Assembly: GCA_026390245.1 (NCBI GenBank)
Contig: JAPLGI010000132.1
Coordinates: forward strand, 1 to 5,883
Direction of reading: 5' to 3'
From: Caldisericota bacterium
Lineage (GTDB): Bacteria; Caldisericota; Caldisericia; Cryosericales; Cryosericaceae
DNA: 5,883 nucleotides
The translations under genes and the position numbers were made by a program. Numbering within the stretch: the first letter of the stretch is position 1; every line of letters begins with the position of its first letter. Under the pieces are notes generated by a model, which made no database searches, was not told the DNA's origin, and worked only from the letters and a program-made list of their open reading frames with translations. Positions 1 through 5,114 of the stretch are shown piece after piece.

Positions 1-546
1 GTCATCGTTACAGAAGTCGATCCCGTCAAGGCTGTCGATGCGCACATGGAAGGCTATCAGGTCATGCCGATGCTCGATGCTGCCAGAATCGGAGAGATCT
101 TCGTTACCTGCACCGGCGATGACAAGGTCATCACCAGAGAGCATTTCGGCGTCATGAAGGACGGTGCCATCCTGTGCAACGCCGGGCACTTCGATATCGA
201 AGTCGACGTCCACTACTTGCGGAACAAGGACCCCCAGCACCACGAGGTCCGACATAACATCGAGGAGTACACTTGCGATGGCAAGCACTTCTACGTCCTG
301 GGCGAGGGACGCCTCGTCAACCTGGCGTGCGCCGACGGGCATCCCATAGAGATCATGGACCTGACATTCGCGTTGCAGGCGTTGTCCGCCGAGTACCTGG
401 TCAAGCACCAGGAGTCTCTGCCCAAGGAACTCATCACTGTGCCAGAGACCATCGACGACATGGCGTCAAGGGCATTTCTTGCATCTCGTGGCCTGGCCAT
501 CGACACACTGACGGAAGAGCAGAGCAGGTATCTCGACTCGTACTAG
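1..546 (+). CDS. ahcY: Adenosylhomocysteinase (S-adenosyl-L-homocysteine hydrolase), C-terminal part, 5' end cut by window
   Basis: Cytoplasmic NAD-dependent enzyme that reversibly splits S-adenosylhomocysteine into homocysteine and adenosine, clearing the by-product of SAM-dependent methylation. The reading frame is open from base 1 and gives 181 residues. It begins within the Rossmann NAD-binding domain: VTEVDP is the family segment whose Glu contacts the NAD ribose. It is followed by GYQVMPM, a TGDDKVI segment (usually TGN), HFGVMKDGAILCNAGHFDIEVDV, and then EGRLVNLACADGHPIEIMDLTFALQ, all hallmark blocks of the family. The C-terminus ends RYLDSY and lacks the long K...YRY tail of eukaryotic and many bacterial enzymes. 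That tail reaches into the neighbouring subunit's NAD site, so this is the shorter archaeal/Thermotoga-like form. The N-terminal substrate domain lies outside the window. A strong hairpin follows the stop codon. Identification is secure. Confidence 0.97.
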   Translation, partial: VIVTEVDPVKAVDAHMEGYQVMPMLDAARIGEIFVTCTGDDKVITREHFGVMKDGAILCNAGHFDIEVDVHYLRNKDPQHHEVRHNIEEYTCDGKHFYVLGEGRLVNLACADGHPIEIMDLTFALQALSAEYLVKHQESLPKELITVPETIDDMASRAFLASRGLAIDTLTEEQSRYLDSY

Positions 547-564
547 GCATCACGGACAGGCACG

Positions 565-597
565 GCGAAGGGCTGGACACTATGTCCAGCCCTTCGC
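565..597. terminator. Perfect 15-bp hairpin between convergent genes, probable bidirectional terminator
   Basis: GCGAAGGGCTGGACA (565-579) is exactly complementary to TGTCCAGCCCTTCGC (583-597), with a three-base CTA loop. It starts 18 bp after the ahcY stop and ends 22 bp before the stop of the convergent diguanylate cyclase gene, the usual place for a shared terminator. Neither strand has a T-tract after the stem, so it is not a textbook intrinsic terminator. It may work with Rho, as a U-less terminator, or as a 3'-end stabiliser for both mRNAs. Confidence 0.7.
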
Positions 598-619
598 AAC
601 AAGACCACCAGGCAGCAGT

Positions 620-1543
620 CTAGCCCAGAGCGTACCAGTTTCCCCCGTCCCTCTTGACGCGGTACAGCGCCTCGTCCGCTCGTTCGATGATAGTATTGGC
701 CGACTTGTCCTTGTAATCCACGATAGACCCTCCAACCGAAACAGAAACCTCGATGACGTCCTGCGGGTTGTCTGGCGAAGACAGCACAGAGTGGTGGACG
801 AGCCCGACAATCCGTTCACCAAGGTTCTCGATTCCCTCGAGTTCAACAAGCGGGCACACGATGATGAACTCGTCGCCGCCAAAGCGAGCCAGGAAATCCA
901 TTGAGCGCAGCGACCGCTGGAGAACAGATGCAACCGACTTCAGCACTTCGTCTCCCGCCAGATGTCCAAAGGTGTCATTGATGCTCTTGAACTTGTCGAT
1001 ATCGATCATCACCAGCCCAAACCGCTGGAAATGTCGCTTGAACAGCTCGTATTGCTGTTCCAGGATGGTGTCGATGTAGCGTCTGTTGTAGAGACCGGTC
1101 AGATGGTCGACAATGGAGACGTCGGACAGCTGTTTCAGCTGGTCCGCAAGAGCACTTCCGGTCACCGATTGAAGCTCGCCGAAGATTTCGACACCGTACC
1201 GTTCGTCTCCAACCTCCAGGACCGACGCCTTGACATACACGGCCAGCCGCTCTCCGTCTTTCCGCTTAAGGAAGACTTCCTTGGCGTCCTGTCGATCGCC
1301 AGTCTCGATGCACTTCTGCAAAGGGCATCCATCAAAACACAGGTTCTTGCCGAGCACATCCATATGCACCAGGATGTTGTCATAACAGTGCTTTTTCAGA
1401 ACTTCATCGGAAGAGTAGCCGGTAATGCGCTCCGCCCCCTTGCTCCAGAAGACAATTTCGCGTTCCGCTGTTGTTACGTAGACACCGTCCGAAACAGCAT
1501 CCAGGATGCCACGCAGACTCTCGTCAAGTATTCCTGCAATCAT
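620..1543 (-). CDS. PAS-GGDEF diguanylate cyclase, possible sensor domain with clustered Cys/His
   Basis: Predicted to make cyclic di-GMP from two GTP. The 307-residue protein has no signal peptide or membrane segment. An N-terminal PAS domain covers about residues 5-125. It holds an unusual cluster (H52, C53, H60, C69, C73, C78) in the pattern HCYDNILVH...LCxxxCPLxxC, which could bind a metal, Fe-S or heme cofactor. After a short linker the GGDEF domain begins at DHLTGLYNRRYID (about 146-158). Its metal/GTP site includes DIDKFKSINDTFGH (181-194), the active-site loop is an intact GGDEF (222-226), and R213-S-M-D216 forms the RxxD inhibitory site five residues before it. Active synthesis with product feedback is therefore expected. 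No EAL or HD-GYP domain is present. The ATG at 1543 is preferred over an in-frame start 12 codons upstream because AGGAGG lies 5 nt before it. It is the last gene of the minus-strand array, 43 bp after exonuclease III. Confidence 0.93.
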   Translation of the reverse strand: MIAGILDESLRGILDAVSDGVYVTTAEREIVFWSKGAERITGYSSDEVLKKHCYDNILVHMDVLGKNLCFDGCPLQKCIETGDRQDAKEVFLKRKDGERLAVYVKASVLEVGDERYGVEIFGELQSVTGSALADQLKQLSDVSIVDHLTGLYNRRYIDTILEQQYELFKRHFQRFGLVMIDIDKFKSINDTFGHLAGDEVLKSVASVLQRSLRSMDFLARFGGDEFIIVCPLVELEGIENLGERIVGLVHHSVLSSPDNPQDVIEVSVSVGGSIVDYKDKSANTIIERADEALYRVKRDGGNWYALG

Positions 1544-1548
1544 CTTTC

Positions 1549-1554
1549 CCTCCT
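1549..1554 (-). promoter_or_regulatory. Shine-Dalgarno AGGAGG that fixes the diguanylate cyclase start
   Basis: A full AGGAGG on the minus strand sits 5 nt before the ATG at 1543. The upstream in-frame start near 1579 has no comparable site and would lie almost against the exonuclease III stop, so the shorter 307-residue product is chosen. Confidence 0.85.
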
Positions 1555-1586
1555 GATTGGCACAAATCGTGCGATCCACACTGCAG

Positions 1587-2342
1587 TCACGAGATCGTTA
1601 CGACGACGGGAGTGTGGTCTGACGGCTTCTCCCAGCGCCTCGGCTCGATGTCCACCACGCAATCGGTGACGCGCGCAGAAAGCGTCTCCGAACCCCACGC
1701 ATAGTCGATGCGCATGCCCATGTGGCGCTTGAACATGTTCATGCGGTAGTCCCACCACGTAAACTGCTGCTCACTGTGAAATCTGCGGAAGAGGTCGACA
1801 AATCCCCATCCACGCAGATGCTCGAGCATCTTACGCTCTTCCTGCATGAAGCCGATGGCGTCCTGCATCGTACCTGGCGCCCAGACATCTTCGGGGTCCC
1901 GGGCCACGTTGAAGTCGCCCATGAACAACAGCTGATGGTCCCGGGAATACGCTGTGTCGAGATACGCCCGAAACTCCTCAAGAAACTGAAGCTTGTGCAG
2001 GAATGCCTCGTCGCCACGCTCACCGCCATGTGGCAGATACCCGTCGATCAGTGTTATACCCCCGACATCCACAGCCATAATCCGGCTCGGGTCATTGCCG
2101 GCCCAGCCCTTGACGATATTGGCGATGGGCAGTCTGGATGCTATGGAGACACCGTTGTAGGTCTTCTGGCCGGACATGGCAACCTGGTATCCCAGCTCCT
2201 TGAACTCTGCAACAGGAAATGTCTCGTCCACCGTCTTGGTCTCCTGCATGGCGAGAACGTCCACTTGTGACTCCTGTAGCCATCTCTGGACCACGGGCAG
2301 CCGAGCTCGCACCGAGTTGACGTTCCATGTCGCTATCTTCAT
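1587..2342 (-). CDS. xthA: Exodeoxyribonuclease III / AP endonuclease
   Basis: DNA repair enzyme of the endonuclease/exonuclease/phosphatase fold. It cuts 5' of abasic sites, removes blocked 3' ends and degrades duplex DNA 3' to 5' in base-excision repair. It is 251 residues, normal length for the family. The active-site blocks appear in order: WNVNSVRAR with N7, QETK with metal-binding E34, DGYLPHGG with Y102, GDFNVA with D143 and N145, WWDYR (196-200), RIDYAW (211-216), and the terminal SDHTPV with D242 and H243 as the catalytic Asp-His pair. Nothing essential is missing, and there is no extension or signal peptide. The tyrosine block, which I recall as Y-x-P-N-G in this family, reads YLPHG here, a mild variation. 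The ATG lies 6 nt after GAGGAG and only 3 bp after the stop of the upstream nuclease gene, so translation is probably coupled. Identification is secure. Confidence 0.96.
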   Translation of the reverse strand: MKIATWNVNSVRARLPVVQRWLQESQVDVLAMQETKTVDETFPVAEFKELGYQVAMSGQKTYNGVSIASRLPIANIVKGWAGNDPSRIMAVDVGGITLIDGYLPHGGERGDEAFLHKLQFLEEFRAYLDTAYSRDHQLLFMGDFNVARDPEDVWAPGTMQDAIGFMQEERKMLEHLRGWGFVDLFRRFHSEQQFTWWDYRMNMFKRHMGMRIDYAWGSETLSARVTDCVVDIEPRRWEKPSDHTPVVVTIS

Positions 2343-2345
2343 GGG

Positions 2346-2948
2346 TCACTCCTCATGATCATTATAGGCCGGTCTTCGCGCTATGTCACGACGCTTTCCG
2401 GCTGTCCTCGCCATTGCGGCTGCAAGTCGCTGCCTGTCCCACAGTTCAACCCCCGACCTGACCGCCAGTTGCCGGGCGGGTTCCGTGAAACCGCTGCTCG
2501 CGACGACCATGCCACGCGTGCCACGGTAATACTGCACGGCTCCCAGAGCCTCCTGCACGGCGCCGAGGCCGACGTTGCCGGAATACCTCTTTGCCTGCAC
2601 GACGATCCGTTGGCGGGCAGACGTGAGCACCAGGTCAGCTCCGAAGTCATGACTCATGCCGACATGCTGCACGCGGTAGCCCAAGTGAGTAAACAGCACA
2701 GCCAGAAACTCCTCGAACTGCGTGCCGTCCATAGTGTCGATGGAACGGAGTGTTGCTCCATGAAACACTCGATCGCGGCGTGTGCGGATGACGATGCCAG
2801 TCATGGCTATGAGGACAAGAAGTGCGGCCGTTGCAGCCAGCGAGGGGAGGAACGGCACGAAGGCCTCCCAGCCCATGGTCAGAACCCCGGCAGCCCAGGC
2901 CGTCACTCGCTGCAGCGGCACGCCCAACATCCGGTGAATGTCAGGCAA
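2346..2948 (-). CDS. Membrane-anchored Mrr-family (restriction-endonuclease-like) nuclease
   Basis: Predicted PD-(D/E)XK nuclease of the Mrr catalytic family, whose members cleave DNA in restriction, repair or genome-integrity roles; the target cannot be read here. The protein is 200 residues. Residues about 17-54 are hydrophobic (clearest at 36-54) and are followed by RTRRDR, which suggests one or two membrane segments with the rest in the cytoplasm. The catalytic domain runs from about 72 to 175: QFEEFLAVLFTHLGY (77-91), D101-FGA-D105-LVL, the Q118-A-K120 nuclease core, then the conserved VQEALGAVQYYRGTRGMVVASSGFT region. All expected catalytic positions are present. The preferred start is TTG at 2948, with GAGG 6 nt before it, overlapping the last 8 bp of the patatin gene. 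An ATG six codons downstream is possible but has no clear SD. A polar, basic C-terminal tail follows the domain. The family is clear; the biological role is unknown. Confidence 0.85.
   Translation of the reverse strand: MPDIHRMLGVPLQRVTAWAAGVLTMGWEAFVPFLPSLAATAALLVLIAMTGIVIRTRRDRVFHGATLRSIDTMDGTQFEEFLAVLFTHLGYRVQHVGMSHDFGADLVLTSARQRIVVQAKRYSGNVGLGAVQEALGAVQYYRGTRGMVVASSGFTEPARQLAVRSGVELWDRQRLAAAMARTAGKRRDIARRPAYNDHEE
2349..2354 (-). promoter_or_regulatory. Shine-Dalgarno of exonuclease III inside the end of the nuclease gene
   Basis: GAGGAG on the minus strand forms the last two sense codons (Glu-Glu) of the Mrr-like nuclease gene and lies 6 nt before the exonuclease III ATG. The nuclease stop (2346-2348) falls between this site and the ATG, an arrangement that favours re-initiation by the same ribosomes. 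Confidence 0.8.
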
Positions 2949-3723
2949 GCAGGGCCTCGATCTCTGCTCTTTGGCTCATGGTGGCAGCATACCCACGCGC
3001 AACATACTCGTGGACATCCGAAGGCTCACAGCCCTTGAGATCGGGCCGGATGACCAGGTCCGCCGCCCCAAGTTCCGATTGGGCAACATTGTCGAGCGTC
3101 AGGTTGAGCGAACGGTCGAGCAGCTTGGAGATCTTCATGCTGGGCTTATATTCCTCGTGCTGGACCAAATCGTACAGCGATACGGCAACCACGCACGTGG
3201 CACCCCGTTTCCGCAGCTCGGTCACCGGGACCGGCATGGACATGCCGCCATCCAGCAGATACAGGTCTCCAACCTTGGCGACTGGAAACACGCCCGGCAA
3301 ACAGAAGCTCCCGGACAAGGGGCCCCAGATGTCCCCACTGTCGAAGACGATGGCCCTTCCGGTCTGAATGTCGGTTGCAGCGATACACACAGGTTTCTGG
3401 AGGGCCTCGAACACTGTCACCGGGAGTTCCTCGCGGAGGGCGGCTCGCAGACGCGAGGGTGTCGTCAGTCCACTCACGGAGATCATGGATGCAAGCAGGG
3501 TCGCCACTTGTGCGCTGTACTTGACGCCAAGAGCCTCCAGAGCGAGCGAGTCAAGGCCTGCCGCGCTGAACACCGCTGCCACTGCACCCATCGAAGCACC
3601 TGAGAGAAGGTCGATCTGGACGTGAAGTTCTTCCAGCGCCCGAAGAACACCTATATGCGCATATCCAAGGACCCCGCCCGAACTGAGAGCCAAGCCGAAT
3701 TTCTGCTTCTTGTGAGTCTTCAT
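2941..3723 (-). CDS. Patatin-like phospholipase (RssA-type acyl hydrolase)
   Basis: Predicted serine-aspartate dyad lipid acyl hydrolase of the patatin family, acting on phospholipid or other acyl esters; the natural substrate is unknown. With the ATG at 3723 it is 260 residues, typical of the small RssA-type proteins, and has no signal peptide. The oxyanion-hole glycines are in SSGGVLGYAHIG (14-25), the nucleophile elbow is GASMG with Ser44, and the catalytic Asp158 is in LLDGGMSMPVP. The usual Arg/Lys of the oxyanion motif (GGxRG) is Leu19 here. I believe this GVLG form occurs in some bacterial relatives. The start is chosen because AGGAGG (3731-3736) is 7 nt before 3723; an ATG at 3726 and a GTG at 3729 are also in frame. 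It is the first gene of the minus-strand array and overlaps the nuclease gene by 8 bp. The family is secure; substrate and role are not. Confidence 0.9.
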   Translation of the reverse strand: MKTHKKQKFGLALSSGGVLGYAHIGVLRALEELHVQIDLLSGASMGAVAAVFSAAGLDSLALEALGVKYSAQVATLLASMISVSGLTTPSRLRAALREELPVTVFEALQKPVCIAATDIQTGRAIVFDSGDIWGPLSGSFCLPGVFPVAKVGDLYLLDGGMSMPVPVTELRKRGATCVVAVSLYDLVQHEEYKPSMKISKLLDRSLNLTLDNVAQSELGAADLVIRPDLKGCEPSDVHEYVARGYAATMSQRAEIEALLA

Positions 3724-3767
3724 CATCACTCCTCCTGTTCCGGAGTTGAGGACAACCCCTTTCTAGC

Positions 3768-3796
3768 AGTATATTGCGGATACCGCAGGCGGACAA
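3768..3796 (-). promoter_or_regulatory. Promoter of the patatin-nuclease-xthA-GGDEF array
   Basis: Read on the minus strand, TTGTCC (3796-3791) and TATACT (3773-3768) are separated by 17 bp, the preferred sigma70 spacing. Transcription would start near 3761, giving a leader of about 38 nt with AGGAGG at 3736-3731. The -10 matches consensus at 5 of 6 positions and the -35 at 4 of 6. The spacer contains a short dyad listed separately. Confidence 0.65.
3775..3787. promoter_or_regulatory. Candidate operator dyad TGCGG-ATA-CCGCA in the promoter spacer
   Basis: TGCGG (3775-3779) and CCGCA (3783-3787) are exact inverted repeats around ATA. They lie wholly between the -10 and -35 of the minus-strand promoter, where a bound protein would block or reshape polymerase binding. 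The 5-bp arms are short, so chance cannot be excluded, and no regulator gene is visible in the window. Confidence 0.35.
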
Positions 3797-3822
3797 CAGT
3801 ACTTCTCACCAACTCTCCTGGC

Positions 3823-3849
3823 TTGACACTACAACCTCTCTCCTATACT
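3823..3849 (+). promoter_or_regulatory. Promoter of the leader ORF and first EamA transporter
   Basis: TTGACA (3823-3828) is a perfect -35 and TATACT (3844-3849) a 5-of-6 -10. The spacer is 15 bp, shorter than the ideal 17, so basal strength may be reduced or depend on an activator. A start near 3856 leaves a very short 5' UTR with the AGGAGG of the leader ORF at 3862-3867. It diverges from the minus-strand promoter, with 26 bp between the two -35 boxes. Confidence 0.6.
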
Positions 3850-3861
3850 TGGAGTGACATC

Positions 3862-3867
3862 AGGAGG
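3862..3867 (+). promoter_or_regulatory. Shine-Dalgarno of the 43-codon leader ORF
   Basis: AGGAGG lies 5 nt before the ATG at 3873. It is a full-consensus site placed for the small ORF. It does not serve the transporter frame, which has no suitably placed start codon after it until GTG at 4001. Confidence 0.8.
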
Positions 3868-3872
3868 CACGC

Positions 3873-4004
3873 ATGGCCACTCTCGACGCCATTGTACTGA
3901 TCATGAACGGACCCTCCAGTTCGCACACCGCCGGCCCTGCCAAGGCCGGGTGCCTGTTGCAGCATGGACTCCTCAGACTGGTTCTCGAGGCTGCGGGCTT
4001 GTGA
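3873..4004 (+). CDS. 43-residue ORF carrying the N-terminal signature of L-serine dehydratase (remnant or leader peptide)
   Basis: The 43-residue product contains NGPSSSHTAGPAKAG (residues 12-26). This is the signature at the start of Fe-S-dependent L-serine dehydratases; E. coli SdaA has, from memory, GPSSSHTVGPMKAG near its start. The rest (CLLQHGLLRLVLEAAGL) resembles the helix that follows, then the frame stops at TGA 4002-4004. The usual remainder, including the Fe-S-binding cysteines, is absent in all frames downstream, so no deaminase activity is expected. Promoter, full SD and GC-rich third positions are intact, so it is probably still translated. Its stop overlaps the GTG of the transporter gene as GTGA, which implies translational coupling. 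It could be the 5' remnant of a deleted serine dehydratase gene now serving as translation starter, or a small peptide with its own role. The motif match is clear; the function is unknown. Confidence 0.75.
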   Translation: MATLDAIVLIMNGPSSSHTAGPAKAGCLLQHGLLRLVLEAAGL

Positions 4005-4987
4005 AGGCGCAGTCGCAGCTTGAGCAGCAGCAACGTCTGACCAGTTCGGCCCGAGAGCGCTCGGATATTGCGCGTGGGTATCCCATCGCAGTGGCCAGCG
4101 CCGTCATCCTCTCGACCACCGCAATCTTCATCCGCTACCTCACGCAGACCTACAACATGCCCGCACTCGTTCTGGCATTCTGGAGAGACTTCTTCGTGGC
4201 GCTCACGATGCTGATCGCACTCGCCATGGTACGTCCTCGCCTCCTGCGCATAGGGCGGTACCACGCAGTGTACCTGCTTGCCTACGGCGTCATGTTGACG
4301 ATGTTCAATTCCTTCTGGACGCTGTCCGTTTCACTCAATGGGGCAGCAGTGTCAACCGTCCTGGTATACTCGTCGGCTGCATTCACAGCCCTGCTGGGCA
4401 AGTGGCTGCTGAATGAACGCCTCGGGTGGGTCAAGGCTGTGGCGATTGCAGGCTGTCTGGGGGGCTGCATCCTGATCTCTGGTGTCCTGGAGCCGGGTAC
4501 GTGGCAGACCAACGCGACCGGCATCCTGACAGGCACGCTGTCAGGTCTCTGGTACGCCGGGTATAGCCTGATGGGGCGTTCGGCCTCCCAGCGAGGACTC
4601 AATCCCTGGACGACCATTCTCTACACGTTTGCTGTTGCAGCGTGCTTCCTGCTGCTGCTCAATCTCTCTCTCGGAAGATTCCTGCCGGGCGCTGCTGTCC
4701 GGCCCGTGGACCTGCTGTGGCTTGGAAACGCGGCTTGGGGCTGGTTCGTGCTCTTCCTCCTGGCCGCAGGTCCGACCGTAGCGGGCTTCGGCCTCTACAA
4801 CGTCAGCCTCGGCTACCTGCCGTCGAGTGTCGCCAACCTGATTCTCACCCTCGAGCCGACATGCACCGCAGCAATCGCCTACCTCGTGCTGGGCGAGCAT
4901 CTGAGCAGCATCCAGATCGCCGGCAGTCTCCTCATCCTGGGTGGCGTCCTCTTCCTGAGAGTATTCGAGAACCGGAACAGCAGCTGA
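4001..4987 (+). CDS. EamA/DMT-family transporter (probable metabolite exporter)
   Basis: Inner-membrane drug/metabolite transporter superfamily protein; relatives export amino acids and similar small metabolites. It is 328 residues with about ten hydrophobic segments arranged as two EamA repeats. The first begins at YPIAVASAVILSTTAIFIRY (27-46) and ends near 165, with the conserved VYSSAAFTALLGKWLLNERL block (122-141). The second spans about 172-322 and ends with the signature LILTLEPTCTAAIAYLVLGE (280-299) and LLILGGVLFL (310-319). The first 25 residues are hydrophilic and Gln-rich. The GTG at 4001 is chosen because it overlaps the stop of the small ORF as GTGA, with GAGG 10 nt upstream. The frame is open further upstream, but that stretch is the out-of-frame shadow of the serine-dehydratase-like codons. 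Substrate is not readable; the coupling hints at serine or a related amino acid, by inference only. Confidence 0.9.
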   Translation: MKAQSQLEQQQRLTSSARERSDIARGYPIAVASAVILSTTAIFIRYLTQTYNMPALVLAFWRDFFVALTMLIALAMVRPRLLRIGRYHAVYLLAYGVMLTMFNSFWTLSVSLNGAAVSTVLVYSSAAFTALLGKWLLNERLGWVKAVAIAGCLGGCILISGVLEPGTWQTNATGILTGTLSGLWYAGYSLMGRSASQRGLNPWTTILYTFAVAACFLLLLNLSLGRFLPGAAVRPVDLLWLGNAAWGWFVLFLLAAGPTVAGFGLYNVSLGYLPSSVANLILTLEPTCTAAIAYLVLGEHLSSIQIAGSLLILGGVLFLRVFENRNSS

Positions 4988-5053
4988 ACACGGCCCACAC
5001 GTCATGCGCACGCTCGCTGACCCGATTCGAGTCCCGCAAGTCCCGTTTCATCC

Positions 5054-5081
5054 TTGCACTCCGCTCCCGGCGAACTATGAT
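5054..5081 (+). promoter_or_regulatory. Promoter of the second EamA transporter
   Basis: TTGCAC (5054-5059) and TATGAT (5076-5081) are 16 bp apart, with 4 of 6 and 5 of 6 consensus matches. Transcription would begin near 5088, giving a leader of about 27 nt that holds AAAGGAG (5100-5106) 8 nt before the ATG. The 127-bp gap after the first transporter gene shows no convincing intrinsic terminator, so readthrough from upstream is also possible. Confidence 0.55.
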
Positions 5082-5114
5082 GAATAGTCACGCAATGCGA
5101 AAGGAGTAGTACAA

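Noticed and set aside
962..1669. Long plus-strand open frame of about 235 codons opposite the diguanylate cyclase
   Set aside because: It is antisense to a gene with intact catalytic motifs, has no SD, and its translation resembles no known family; long antisense frames are common in GC-rich DNA.
2353..2360. Palindrome ATGATCAT near the end of the nuclease gene
   Set aside because: Eight-base palindromes are expected by chance, and this one lies within codons of the nuclease gene with no promoter beside it.
2355..3603. Two long plus-strand open frames (2355-3038 and 2938-3603) opposite the nuclease and patatin genes
   Set aside because: They mirror genes with clear domain motifs, contain no hydrophobic or domain pattern of their own and have no convincing start signals.
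620..3723. Reading the minus-strand array as a CBASS-type anti-phage system with a patatin effector
   Set aside because: There is no CD-NTase, HORMA, TRIP13 or Cap2/Cap3 gene. The messenger enzyme is an ordinary GGDEF and exonuclease III is a housekeeping repair enzyme, so the label is not justified; only the unusual grouping is reported.
3854..4000. In-frame upstream extension of the first EamA transporter by about 49 codons
   Set aside because: The extension would start before the AGGAGG and overlaps, out of frame, the recognisable serine-dehydratase-like codons. Its residues are not transporter-like, and GTG at 4001 gives normal EamA length.
5018..5045. tRNA-like segment with GATTCGAGTCCCGC, resembling a T-loop
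   Set aside because: The five bases on either side of the TTCGAGT loop are not complementary, and there is no acceptor, D or anticodon arm around it, so it is neither a tRNA nor a credible attachment-site remnant.
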